From: Streptomyces shenzhenensis
GTDB taxonomy: Bacteria; Actinomycetota; Actinomycetes; Streptomycetales; Streptomycetaceae
NCBI RefSeq assembly: GCF_021462265.1
Contig: NZ_JAJONF010000016.1
Coordinates: forward strand, 1 to 64,000
DNA length: 64,000 nucleotides
Reading direction: 5' to 3'
Made by a program: the position numbers and the translations under genes. Below the pieces are notes generated by a model, which was not told the DNA's origin, searched no databases, and saw only the letters and a list, made by a program, of their open reading frames with translations. Of this stretch, positions 52,906-60,696 are shown in pieces (the stretch's first letter is position 1; every line of letters starts with the position of its first letter).

Positions 52906-54435
52906 TTACGGGCGACGGATCGCGTCGGCCGCGGCCGTGGCTGCCGGACCGGCCGCCAGCTCGGTCTCCAGGAGCTGCTTGCCGAGCAGCTCGGGGTCCG
53001 GGAGCTCCATCGGGTACTCGCCGTCGAAGCAGGCGCGGCAGAGGTTCGGCTTGGCGATGGTGGTCGCCTCGATCATGCCGTCGATGGAGATGTACGCCAG
53101 GGAGTCGGCGCCGAGCGAGGTGCCGATCTCCTCGATGGTCATGCCGTTGGCGATGAGCTCGGCGCGGGTGGCGAAATCGATGCCGAAGAAGCACGGCCAC
53201 TTCACGGGCGGCGAGGAGATCCGGATGTGGACCTCGGCCGCGCCCGCTTCCCGGAGCATCCGCACGAGGGCCCGCTGGGTGTTGCCGCGCACGATCGAGT
53301 CGTCGACGACGACCAGGCGCTTGCCCTTGATGACTTCCTTCAGCGGGTTCAGCTTCAGACGGATGCCGAGCTGCCGGATGGTCTGCGAGGGCTGGATGAA
53401 GGTCCGGCCGACGTAGGCGTTCTTGACCAGGCCGTTGCCGAAGGGGATGCCGGAGGCTTCCGCGTAGCCGATGGCGGCGGGGGTGCCGGACTCCGGGGTC
53501 GCTATCACCATGTCGGCGTCGGCCGGGGCTTCCTTGGCGAGCATCCGGCCCATCTCCACGCGGGAGAGGTAGACGTTCCGCCCGGCGATGTCGGTGTCCG
53601 GGCGGGCCAGGTACACGTACTCGAAGACGCAGCCCTTGGGCTTCGCGGCAGCGAATCGTGAGGAGCGCAGACCGTTCTCGTCGATGGCGACGAACTCGCC
53701 AGGCTCGATCTCGCGGACGTAGCTGGCGCCGCAGATGTCGAGCGCGGCGGACTCGGAGGCGACGACCCAGCCGCGCTCCAGCCGGCCGAGGACCAGCGGG
53801 CGGATGCCCTGCGGGTCGCGGGCGGCGTAGAGGGTGTGCTCGTCCATGAAGACGAGGGAGAAGGCGCCGCGCACCTTCGGGAGGACCGCGTGCGCGGCCT
53901 CCTCGATGGTCAGCGGCTTGCCGTCCGCGTCGACCTGGGCCGCGAGGAGGGCGGTGAGCAGGTCGGTGTCGTTGGTGGCCGCGACCCGGGTGGACCGGCC
54001 GTTGTTGTCCTTCGGGAGTTCGGCGACCATCTCGGCGAGCTGCGCCGTGTTGACCAGGTTGCCGTTGTGGCCGAGCGCGATCGAGCCGTGCGCGGTGGCG
54101 CGGAACGTCGGCTGGGCGTTCTCCCACACGGAGGCCCCGGTGGTCGAGTAGCGGGCGTGACCGACCGCGATGTGACCCTGGAGCGAGCCGAGAGAGGTCT
54201 CGTCGAAGACCTGGGAGACAAGTCCCATGTCCTTGAAGACGAGGATCTGGGAGCCGTTGCTGACCGCGATACCCGCGGACTCCTGGCCCCGATGCTGGAG
54301 GGCGTACAGCCCGAAGTACGTGAGCTTGGCGACCTCTTCACCGGGAGCCCAGACACCGAAGACGCCGCAAGCGTCCTGGGGGCCCTTCTCGCCGGGGAGC
54401 AGATCGTGATTGAGGAGACCGTCACCACGTGGCAC
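52906..54435 (-). CDS. purF: amidophosphoribosyltransferase
   Basis: This 509-residue enzyme makes phosphoribosylamine from PRPP and glutamine, the first committed purine step. The glutaminase Cys is expected at residue 23 in DACGVFGVWAPG after removal of a propeptide. The PRPP loop LVVVDDSIVRGNTQRALV lies near 365 and a Cys-rich ISSPPVKWPCFFGID follows. GTG 54435 starts MPRGDGLLNHDLLPGEKG. It is the promoter-proximal gene of the purF-purM operon. Confidence 0.96.
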   Translation of the reverse strand: MPRGDGLLNHDLLPGEKGPQDACGVFGVWAPGEEVAKLTYFGLYALQHRGQESAGIAVSNGSQILVFKDMGLVSQVFDETSLGSLQGHIAVGHARYSTTGASVWENAQPTFRATAHGSIALGHNGNLVNTAQLAEMVAELPKDNNGRSTRVAATNDTDLLTALLAAQVDADGKPLTIEEAAHAVLPKVRGAFSLVFMDEHTLYAARDPQGIRPLVLGRLERGWVVASESAALDICGASYVREIEPGEFVAIDENGLRSSRFAAAKPKGCVFEYVYLARPDTDIAGRNVYLSRVEMGRMLAKEAPADADMVIATPESGTPAAIGYAEASGIPFGNGLVKNAYVGRTFIQPSQTIRQLGIRLKLNPLKEVIKGKRLVVVDDSIVRGNTQRALVRMLREAGAAEVHIRISSPPVKWPCFFGIDFATRAELIANGMTIEEIGTSLGADSLAYISIDGMIEATTIAKPNLCRACFDGEYPMELPDPELLGKQLLETELAAGPAATAAADAIRRP

Positions 54436-54677
54436 GGTACCGAGTGTAGGCGAGGTCGACCACTGGTCCGAATTGGGGATACCCGGCCGTAATGGATCTA
54501 CGACGGCGGACCCGCTGGTGGCTTTCTCCGTCTCCGCAGGTCAGCCCGGTGAGAGGTTCCTCCAGGCGGCGCCGGTTCGCGCGGACCGGGGCCCGCGCAA
54601 CCCCCTGACACCGTATCTCTGAGTGAGGTGTCGCACATCATTCGGGGACCGCCGGGCGGGCCGCACGGACGTCACGG
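54436..54677. promoter_or_regulatory. purF upstream region
   Basis: This 242-base spacer must carry the purF promoter on the minus strand. I see no clear purine-repressor-like palindrome and no certain -35/-10 pair. GATACGGT around 54608-54616 might be a -10. No small gene is visible. Confidence 0.35.
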
Positions 54678-55130
54678 TCATGTCCTGGACAGCTGGACGC
54701 GGTCGCCGCCGGCCGTGGTGAGGGTGAGTTTCCGGTCCTCGCCCTTCATGGTCAGCGGTCCGGCGGTGAGTGTGCGGGCGAGGGCGCGCTCGAAGGCCAT
54801 CCTGGCGCTGTCGCAGGCCATCCGGGTGGTGCGGGTGTGACTCAGCCGGATCCGGTCGTCCGTGATCTGGACCGTGGCGCTGAACTGGTTGCACCCGAGG
54901 CTGCCGGCCGCCCGCCCGTCCTCGATCTTCACATGGGCGTGCGCCGGGGCGCGCTGGGTGGTGCCGTCGACGGTCACGCTGTCGACGGTCCAGTCGATCC
55001 CGGTCACCGGCGGTCGGCTCTCCACGGATCCACCTCTCTCACTGCCACAGGCCGTCGCGAGCGGAACGAGCAGGGCCGCGGCCGCCGCCGTCAGGGTCAT
55101 ACGGCGCATGCGCCGTTTCCACCCGTACAT
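54678..55130 (-). CDS. META/HslJ-domain lipoprotein
   Basis: This 150-residue protein has a lipoprotein signal MRRMTLTAAAAALLVPLATAC, with lipobox ATAC giving Cys28. The mature part is a META domain: WTVDSVTVDGTTQRAP, GSLGCNQFSATVQI and RTTRMACDSARMAFE. Such proteins are surface lipoproteins linked to stress in other bacteria. ATG 55130 or the in-frame ATG 55109 may be used; neither has a strong ribosome site. Confidence 0.85.
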   Translation of the reverse strand: MYGWKRRMRRMTLTAAAAALLVPLATACGSERGGSVESRPPVTGIDWTVDSVTVDGTTQRAPAHAHVKIEDGRAAGSLGCNQFSATVQITDDRIRLSHTRTTRMACDSARMAFERALARTLTAGPLTMKGEDRKLTLTTAGGDRVQLSRT

Positions 55131-55166
55131 ACCGGTTCGACGGACCGCACGGGGTGATCGGTTCCC

Positions 55167-55982
55167 TCATCGCATGACGGGCAGGTACGCCCCGAGGTCC
55201 GCCCGCTCCCCACTCGCGCTGACCCTGGCGTCCGCCACGGCCTCCTGCCACGCCAGCCGCCCGGTGGCCAGCCGGATCCAGGTCAGCGGGTCGGCCTCGA
55301 CGACGTTCGGCGGGGTCCCCCGGGTGTGCCGGGGCCCTTCGACGCACTGCACCACCGCGTACGGCGGCACCCGCACCTCGGTGGAGCCGCCGGGCGCCTT
55401 GACCGCGAGCGCGTCGGCGAGCAGCCGGGTGCAGGCGGCGAGTGCCTGCCGGTCGTAGGGGATGCCGAGTCCCGGGACCGCCGCGTTGAGGTCGTCGGTG
55501 TGCACGACCAGCTCCACGGCCCGGGTGACGAGGTAGTCGTCGAGGGAGAGCGCGCCGGCGTTGGTGGCGAGCAGCCGGGTGCCGGGGTGCGCGGCGAGCA
55601 GCGCGCGGAGGCCTGTGTCGGCGTCGGCGAGGTAGGCGCCGAGGTCGGCGTGGCCGGCGGCGAGGCGCTGGGTGAAGTCGGCGATGGCGGTGGCGTTGCC
55701 GGAGGTCCCGAACGGCCAGTCGAGGAGGACCGCGTCGGCCTTGGCCGGCTCGGGCAGCTCCAGGGCCCGGTGGACGGCGGTGAGCGCCATGCCGATGTGG
55801 GCGACGAGCTCCCGCACGGTCCACCCCGACAGCCGGGTGGGGAGCGCGAGCTGCTCGGGGGTGAGGGCGGGGACGGCGTCCCGCACGTTCGAGAACTGGG
55901 CGAGGACCGCTGCGCGGGTTCTGGCCGGGTCGTAACTGCGGGCGCGCTTCTTGGCCTGGGGCATGGCGGTGAGCCTATTCAT
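55167..55982 (-). CDS. maleylpyruvate isomerase/DinB-type protein with SCP2-like end
   Basis: This 271-residue protein has an N-terminal mycothiol-dependent DinB-like four-helix domain (LSGWTVRELVAHIGMALTAVHR, ELVVHTDDLN) and a C-terminal sterol-carrier-like domain (VVEADPLTWIRLATGRLAWQ). The family commonly acts with mycothiol in detoxification; the exact substrate is not known. ATG 55982 and ATG 55964 are both possible. It ends 36 bases before the META gene start and is probably cotranscribed with it. Confidence 0.85.
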   Translation of the reverse strand: MNRLTAMPQAKKRARSYDPARTRAAVLAQFSNVRDAVPALTPEQLALPTRLSGWTVRELVAHIGMALTAVHRALELPEPAKADAVLLDWPFGTSGNATAIADFTQRLAAGHADLGAYLADADTGLRALLAAHPGTRLLATNAGALSLDDYLVTRAVELVVHTDDLNAAVPGLGIPYDRQALAACTRLLADALAVKAPGGSTEVRVPPYAVVQCVEGPRHTRGTPPNVVEADPLTWIRLATGRLAWQEAVADARVSASGERADLGAYLPVMR

Positions 55983-55988
55983 CGTCGT

Positions 55989-58016
55989 TCATGAGCGCAG
56001 TTTCACTGCGAGCGAGTAGAAGCGGGTGATCTGGGTTTCGCTGTCGTTGTCGTCGGACACCAGGTAGAGCGGGTGCCAGCCCTTGTACGTGCCGGATTTC
56101 CAGGGGGCGCCGATTGCCATGCCCTCCACGTTGTCGAGGAGCGGGTGCTGGGGGGTCGAGGCCGGGACGGCGACCGCGCCGGGGCCGCCCGCGGGGCAGG
56201 TCGCCATGTCGACGACCAGTTCGTCGGTGGCGAAGATCTTGGCGGACTGATGCCACAGGGAGTTCAGCTTGGTGACGTCCTGGGCGTGGGTGAGGGAGAG
56301 CTGTGCGATCCGGATCTCCGAGCCGAGACCGGCGGTGTACTGGCGTTCGAGGGCCAGAAGGCCGCCGTTGTCGTCGATGGCCGTCAGCTCGGACAGGTAC
56401 ATGCCGTCTTCGGCGAGGAACGCGTACTGCCCGTCCGGGGTGTAGGCGCCGCCGGGTGTTCCCGTGTAGCGCTGGATGCGGATGATGCCCCGGCCCCGGG
56501 TGTCGCCGTCGTCGGCCAGGGGCCCCTCCCAGCCGGCGTAGAGGTGACGGCCGTCCGGGGTGACGGCGAGGGACTCGATGCTGCGGCCGGTCTGCGCGGA
56601 ACCCTCGGGGGCGTAGCGCAGCTTCTTCGGGATGGGGAAGTCCTTGCCCACCTGGTGGCCGGTGGCGATGTCGAAGCGGCGGATGGCCGGGCCGGTCTCC
56701 GAAGAGATCAGCATGGTCTTGCCGCCCTTCTCGATGACCATGCCCTCACCGTCGTACCAGTCGCCGTCGATCGGGAACTTCGTCCCGTCCGCACGGCGCA
56801 GCGGCACGGCCGTGCCTGCGCGGAGAGCGAGCTTGAACGGCGACCCGAGGGTGACGGGCCAGACCCGGCCCGGGGCGTTGTCGGCGAGCGCGAGCGCCTC
56901 GACCTCCTTGCCCTGGGACACGAGGGCCAGGGCGGACAGGCCGTAGATGTCCTCGTACTTGACGTTCTGCTTGTTCAACGCGTCGGAGTGATCGAGCAGC
57001 ACGGCGCGGGGTGCCGCGGGGTCGTCCGCTGAGGGAGCCGCGCAGGGGCCGGCGGCGGCGGCCGGATGGGTGTCGTGCCACCAGTGGACGAGGGGCGGGA
57101 TACCCAGACCGAGGGCGACGCCGAGGGCGCCCGCGGTCACGGAGAGAACGGGGGTGCGCAGGCGCTGCCAGCGCGTGGGAGGGGGCGGAGGGACCTGTGG
57201 GGGCCACCGGGGCTCTTTGGCGGCGTTGTGGACGAAGTCGAGGCCGCCGACACCGTTGTGGTCCTCGTCCTGCGGTTCCTGCGGGACCTCGGGCTTGAGA
57301 GCGTGGATACGTCTCCTGGCCTCCAGGAAGAGGTCGCGCAGGCCGAGCATCTCCGGGCCGTCCGGCAGTCCCTGGCGCATGACGTCGACGAGGGCGCCGG
57401 TGAACAGGGTGCAGCGCTTGGGGTCGGGGGCGTGGGAGGGGCGGTCACGCGGGGCGGAGGTCATGACGTACGCCCCCTCGACGTCCCGCAGCGTCGACAC
57501 GGCCACCTGGACGTCCTGGCCGTGGCCGTCCGTCATCTCTGTCAGCACGTGGCCGCTGAAGCAGCAGTCGAGAATCAGGACCCGGCGCAGGGCGGAACCC
57601 GTGTCGCGGATGGCGCGGCGGACGTCGCCGGAGCGGACACAGGTGTCCGGCTGGTCCTCGACCGAGTCCGGCAGAGTGAGCAGCAGCTGCCGTTCGTGGC
57701 GGTCGATGAGCCCGTGACCGGCGTAGTAGACGATCAGCGTGTCCTCGGCGAGCGCGGCCGCCTCGCGGATCGGGCCGACCAGCTCGGCCGGGGAGGCGGG
57801 GTTGGCGACCGTCCGGATTCGCTTCCGCTCGTCGTCGGGGATGCCCCAGATATCCGGGTCGGTGAGCGCGGCGCGCAGCTCCTTGAGGTTGAGACGGACG
57901 CTGCGCAGCGGATCCAGGCGGCTGTAGTCGTCCACGCCGATCAGGACGCAGGCGGAGCGCTCCGGGTCGATCCGGCCGAAACTCTCGACGGCGGACGTCC
58001 GCGTGCTGTCCGTCAC
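55989..58016 (-). CDS. caspase-like peptidase with membrane segment and phytase-type propeller
   Basis: This 675-residue predicted protease has an N-terminal caspase-like (C14) domain at about 15-250. The catalytic His is in VYYAGHG and the Cys in LILDCCFSG. A proline linker precedes a membrane segment near 295-315 (VLSVTAGALGVALGLGIPPL). The outside part (340-675) is an esterase-like-of-phytase propeller, shown by GEGMVIEKGGKTMLISSE, IESLAVTPDGRHLYAGWEGP and LLDNVEGMAIG with a final VSDDND. The gene overlaps the EACC1 gene by GTGA, so translation is coupled. Known EACC1-linked caspases are thought to act in conflict or cell-death systems; a propeller fused through a membrane could be a sensor. 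The protease target is unknown. Confidence 0.88.
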   Translation of the reverse strand: MTDSTRTSAVESFGRIDPERSACVLIGVDDYSRLDPLRSVRLNLKELRAALTDPDIWGIPDDERKRIRTVANPASPAELVGPIREAAALAEDTLIVYYAGHGLIDRHERQLLLTLPDSVEDQPDTCVRSGDVRRAIRDTGSALRRVLILDCCFSGHVLTEMTDGHGQDVQVAVSTLRDVEGAYVMTSAPRDRPSHAPDPKRCTLFTGALVDVMRQGLPDGPEMLGLRDLFLEARRRIHALKPEVPQEPQDEDHNGVGGLDFVHNAAKEPRWPPQVPPPPPTRWQRLRTPVLSVTAGALGVALGLGIPPLVHWWHDTHPAAAAGPCAAPSADDPAAPRAVLLDHSDALNKQNVKYEDIYGLSALALVSQGKEVEALALADNAPGRVWPVTLGSPFKLALRAGTAVPLRRADGTKFPIDGDWYDGEGMVIEKGGKTMLISSETGPAIRRFDIATGHQVGKDFPIPKKLRYAPEGSAQTGRSIESLAVTPDGRHLYAGWEGPLADDGDTRGRGIIRIQRYTGTPGGAYTPDGQYAFLAEDGMYLSELTAIDDNGGLLALERQYTAGLGSEIRIAQLSLTHAQDVTKLNSLWHQSAKIFATDELVVDMATCPAGGPGAVAVPASTPQHPLLDNVEGMAIGAPWKSGTYKGWHPLYLVSDDNDSETQITRFYSLAVKLRS

Positions 58017-58381
58017 CGCGGCTCCCCGTCCGCGTCGTCGGCCGCGTCGTCGGCCGCGTCGTCGGCTTCCGCGAACCTGCGCATCAGCTCCGCCACCTGG
58101 TCGGGATCCCCGGTGATCTCGACGCTGACCCGGCTGCGGGGCCGGTGGCTCCGCAGCCAGGCCAGATACGACAGGTGGAGCTGGCCCACGCTGCTCACGG
58201 TGGACAGCACCGCGAGAACGGCGTCCAGGCCGGGGCCCATCCGGCCCGCGCCCGCCCCGGCCTCCGCCACCCGGGTCACCCGGACCTGGCCTCGCAAGGC
58301 GCGGTCGGCCGCCAACCAGTCGTACAGGGACAGCAGTTCTTCCTCGCGCGCGGATCCCGCCGCTTCGAACCTGATCTCCAT
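58013..58381 (-). CDS. EACC1-family (effector-associated constant component) protein
   Basis: This 122-residue protein matches the EACC1 pattern: MEIRFEAAGSAREEELLSLY, DWLAADRALRGQVRV, a Gly-rich GRMGPGLDAVLAVLSTV helix, and SRVSVEITGDPDQVAELMRR. EACC1 proteins are described as constant partners of variable effectors in bacterial conflict systems of multicellular bacteria. The tail is a short DDAADDAADDAD repeat made by tandem 12-base codons. ATG 58381 has GGGGGAG about 9 bases upstream. The TGA stop overlaps the caspase start. Confidence 0.88.
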   Translation of the reverse strand: MEIRFEAAGSAREEELLSLYDWLAADRALRGQVRVTRVAEAGAGAGRMGPGLDAVLAVLSTVSSVGQLHLSYLAWLRSHRPRSRVSVEITGDPDQVAELMRRFAEADDAADDAADDADGEPR

Positions 58382-58402
58382 CCGGCTGCTCCCCCAGCTC
58401 GC

Positions 58403-58654
58403 TCACGGATGCGCCCGCCCTCCAACTACCCCATGGACATCGGCAGTTGGCAAGTCACTTTTCCGGAGGGTAGCGGTGACACGACTGCCCCCGAAGAGCT
58501 GACTCCACTCCTTCACCGCATATCCCCGCAAGCCCTTCCCGACCAGGCCGAAGGCGGCGCCGGCCCGTTCCGGCGCACCGGCGGCGACGGCCTCGGTGTC
58601 CTCGATGTTCTCGCCCTCGGCGAGTCGGCGGTGGCGCAAGTAAGGGCGACACAC
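58403..58654 (-). CDS. small unrecognised protein leading the EACC1-caspase operon
   Basis: This 83-residue frame starts at GTG 58654, with AAGGAGG exactly 6 bases upstream. Its first 55 codons have the high G/C third-position bias of real Streptomyces genes (EGENIEDTEAVAAGAPERAG, FGLVGKGLRGYAVKEWSQLF). The last about 25 residues have weaker bias, perhaps a drifting tail or an old frameshift. Its stop is 21 bases before the EACC1 start and its start lies under the symmetric promoter. I do not recognise a family. It could be a regulator or partner of the protease system, or a decaying gene. Confidence 0.55.
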   Translation of the reverse strand: MCRPYLRHRRLAEGENIEDTEAVAAGAPERAGAAFGLVGKGLRGYAVKEWSQLFGGSRVTATLRKSDLPTADVHGVVGGRAHP

Positions 58655-58666
58655 CGAAAGCCTCCT

Positions 58667-58711
58667 TGTCAGTCTGGGTTGACAACCTCGATCCGTCAAT
58701 CCAGACTGACA
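58667..58711. promoter_or_regulatory. symmetric divergent promoter/operator
   Basis: TGTCAGTCTGGGTTGAC (58667-58683) and GTCAATCCAGACTGACA (58695-58711) are 17-base arms with one mismatch and an 11-base centre. Rightward, TTGACA (58679) - 17 - CAGACT (58702) ends 7 bases before ATG 58715, giving a leaderless message. Leftward, TTGACG (58699) - 17 - CAGACT (58676) mirrors it. The arms carry both promoters and are large enough to be the operator of the adjacent HTH protein. Confidence 0.8.
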
Positions 58712-58714
58712 GAC

Positions 58715-58918
58715 ATGGAAGCACAAGAGCTCTCGGAGCGCCTCAGGTCGCACGACCCCGCGGTGGGACTGCGGGCCGTGGGTGCCCTGCACCGACTGGC
58801 CGAGCAGGTCGAGGCGGCAGCGGTCGTGCGCGCCCGCGAACAGGGCTGGTCCTGGGAGCAGATCGGGGACGCCCTCGGCGTCTCCCGGCAGTCCGTCCAC
58901 GCCAAGTACGGGAAGTGA
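58715..58918 (+). CDS. small helix-turn-helix protein
   Basis: This 67-residue protein has a helical N-terminus and a C-terminal HTH, WSWEQIGDALGVSRQSVHAK, typical of sigma-like or AsiA-type recognition helices in streptomycete small regulators. ATG 58715 is 7 bases from a -10 hexamer, so the transcript is probably leaderless. The ClpN gene starts 7 bases after its stop. It is the natural candidate to bind the 17-base inverted repeat in its own promoter and so link both arms of the locus. Confidence 0.85.
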   Translation: MEAQELSERLRSHDPAVGLRAVGALHRLAEQVEAAAVVRAREQGWSWEQIGDALGVSRQSVHAKYGK

Positions 58919-58925
58919 GACGACC

Positions 58926-59390
58926 ATGTTCGAACAATTTGCGGCAGAGGCCCGGGCGACCGTCGCGTCGGCGCTCGAAGAGACCAAGCTGCGCGGCGAC
59001 CGCCGCATCGGTACCGAGCACCTCCTGCTGGGAGTGCTGCACGATCCGGGCGCGGTCCGGGCCCTCGGTACCGACCTGGAGACCGCACGAGCCGCCCTCG
59101 ACGCCCTGGACCGGTCCGCGCTGGCCGTGGTCGGCATCGACGTACGAGGGATCGAGCGGGCACCGATTCCCGCGTCACGCAAGCGCACACCCCTCACATC
59201 GGGCGCCCGCGCCGTGCTCCCCCACGCCCTGGCCGAGACGAGGAAGGCCGGCAGTCGCCGCATCACACCGGAACACCTGCTGCTGGCCCTGCTCGACTGC
59301 CGGCGGCCGGATCCCGTGGCGGAACTGCTGACAGAGCTCGGCATCGACCGCACGGCCGTCCGCGCCCGCATCCGGCAGACGGAGCGCTGA
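58926..59390 (+). CDS. Clp N-terminal repeat-domain protein
   Basis: This 154-residue protein consists of two Clp N repeats (FEQFAAEARATVASALEET..RIGTEHLLLGVLHDP and SGARAVLPHALAETRKAGSR..ITPEHLLLALLD) without any AAA+ ATPase part. In ClpA/ClpC these repeats bind adaptors and substrates, so a free pair might compete with or deliver proteins to ClpC. It is coupled to the HTH gene by a 7-base spacer, with a weak ribosome site. It converges on the GNAT gene with a 12-base gap. Confidence 0.88.
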   Translation: MFEQFAAEARATVASALEETKLRGDRRIGTEHLLLGVLHDPGAVRALGTDLETARAALDALDRSALAVVGIDVRGIERAPIPASRKRTPLTSGARAVLPHALAETRKAGSRRITPEHLLLALLDCRRPDPVAELLTELGIDRTAVRARIRQTER

Positions 59391-59402
59391 GGCGTCGGGC
59401 CC

Positions 59403-59924
59403 TCAGCGTCGGTCAGGGGCGAGGTCGGAAGCCGGGGTGATCACCCAGTGGTTGCTGTGGATGACCCGGTCGGCGAAGTCGACGTCGACCTCGCCGAGAA
59501 GGCGGAAGCCGAGGGAGCGGCAGATGCCGTTGGAGGGGCCGTTGACCGTCGCCGGGAAGGCATGGATGTCGCCCCAGCGGTCCTCGTCCCGGGCCTGTTC
59601 GAGAAGCGCGCGGGTGGCGAGCTTGCCGAGCCCGCGCCCCTGGAACTCGGGCAGCACCATCCACCCGATCTCCGAGACCGGCTCCCCGCCCTCGTCGTGC
59701 GCCCAGACGCACACACCCCCCGCGACGACCTCGGGAGCGCCCGGATCAGGGACGATCATCTTGATCCAGGAGGTACCGGCCGCCGCCTCCTCGGCATCCC
59801 GGCGCACCTTGTCCTCCATCCCGTCCCTCGGCAACGGCCCGCCGAGGTCCCTCATCATCACGGGGTCGCAGCGCATGCGGACATAGGCGGCCACATCGTC
59901 CGGGGTGACGTCACGCAAGTGCAT
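59403..59924 (-). CDS. GNAT-family acetyltransferase
   Basis: This 173-residue enzyme has the acetyl-CoA-binding pattern EFQGRGLGKLATRALLEQAR (Q/RxxGxG/A) near residues 94-113 and an early strand MHLRDVTPDDVAAYVRMRCD. It probably acetylates an amine of a small molecule or protein; the target is unknown. The start ATG 59924 has no clear ribosome site. It is divergent from the Uma2-like gene. Confidence 0.88.
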   Translation of the reverse strand: MHLRDVTPDDVAAYVRMRCDPVMMRDLGGPLPRDGMEDKVRRDAEEAAAGTSWIKMIVPDPGAPEVVAGGVCVWAHDEGGEPVSEIGWMVLPEFQGRGLGKLATRALLEQARDEDRWGDIHAFPATVNGPSNGICRSLGFRLLGEVDVDFADRVIHSNHWVITPASDLAPDRR

Positions 59925-59987
59925 GTCAAAAGGATGCGGTGTCCGGCTCGAACCCGAAAGGTTCCGGCCCCTTGATCAATCCCACGG

Positions 59988-60635
59988 GTGGTCCTCCGTG
60001 TCGTCGTGAGTGACCGTGATGATCGCGACGGCCGGTGGGTGCGGCTGCGGTGCGTACACGTACGCCACGGCGAGCCCAGGCATGGCTTCGCGGGGTTCGA
60101 GACGATCGCCTCCGCCGCTCCCGAGACCGTCACGTTGGAGTTCGCAGGCGGACGGATCGAAGTCAGGACGGCGGCGGACGGAGATCACGACACCGTCGTG
60201 ACCTGGCTGGCCCGGCGCTGCATGCAGGCCAGGCCCGACCTGGACCTCTACCAGGGCCGAGGACTCCGGGTCGAGGCCTACCGAGAAGGCAGGGCGAAGC
60301 CCGATGCCGTGCTCGCGCCCGAGGCGCACTTCGCAGGGCACGGCGAGTGGGCCGACCCGGACGGCGCACTCATGGTCGTCGAGGTCACCTCGTACGACTC
60401 GGACACCGACAAGCGGGACCGGCACGAGAAGCCGACCGCGTACGGTCAGGTCGGAATCCCGCTGTATCTCCTGATCGACCGGGACTCCTGCACGGTCACG
60501 GTGCACAGCAATCCGGACCGGCAGGTCGGCGGCTATCGCGATGTCCACACCTCGAAGTTCGGCGAGAAGGTGTGCGTCCCCGAGCCGATGAGCATCGAGT
60601 TGGACACGGAGATCCTCAAGAACTACGTGCGGTGA
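59988..60635 (+). CDS. Uma2-family putative nuclease, start uncertain
   Basis: This 215-residue frame carries a Uma2 (DUF820) domain of the PD-(D/E)XK nuclease fold: APETVTLEFAGGRIEVRTAA, GRAKPDAVLAPEAHFAGHGE, ALMVVEVTSYDSDTDKRDR and GIPLYLLIDRD. The PD...EVTS core is intact, so nuclease activity is possible. The first about 35 residues are unlike the usual family start MTVMIA. That start exists in another frame from GTG 60010, so a 1-base frameshift near 60070-60090 may have split the gene. The family is multicopy in Streptomyces and its role is unknown. Confidence 0.8.
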   Translation: MVLRVVVSDRDDRDGRWVRLRCVHVRHGEPRHGFAGFETIASAAPETVTLEFAGGRIEVRTAADGDHDTVVTWLARRCMQARPDLDLYQGRGLRVEAYREGRAKPDAVLAPEAHFAGHGEWADPDGALMVVEVTSYDSDTDKRDRHEKPTAYGQVGIPLYLLIDRDSCTVTVHSNPDRQVGGYRDVHTSKFGEKVCVPEPMSIELDTEILKNYVR

Positions 60636-60640
60636 ACCGC

Positions 60641-60679
60641 GAAGACCCCGCCCGGAACCTGAACCCGGGCGGGGTCTTC
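60641..60679. terminator. bidirectional terminator
   Basis: GAAGACCCCGCCCGG (60641-60655) pairs with CCGGGCGGGGTCTTC (60665-60679), a perfect 15-bp stem. It lies between the convergent Uma2-like gene and purL and probably ends both. Confidence 0.8.
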
Positions 60680-60696
60680 GTCGTCGTACGGCCGGA

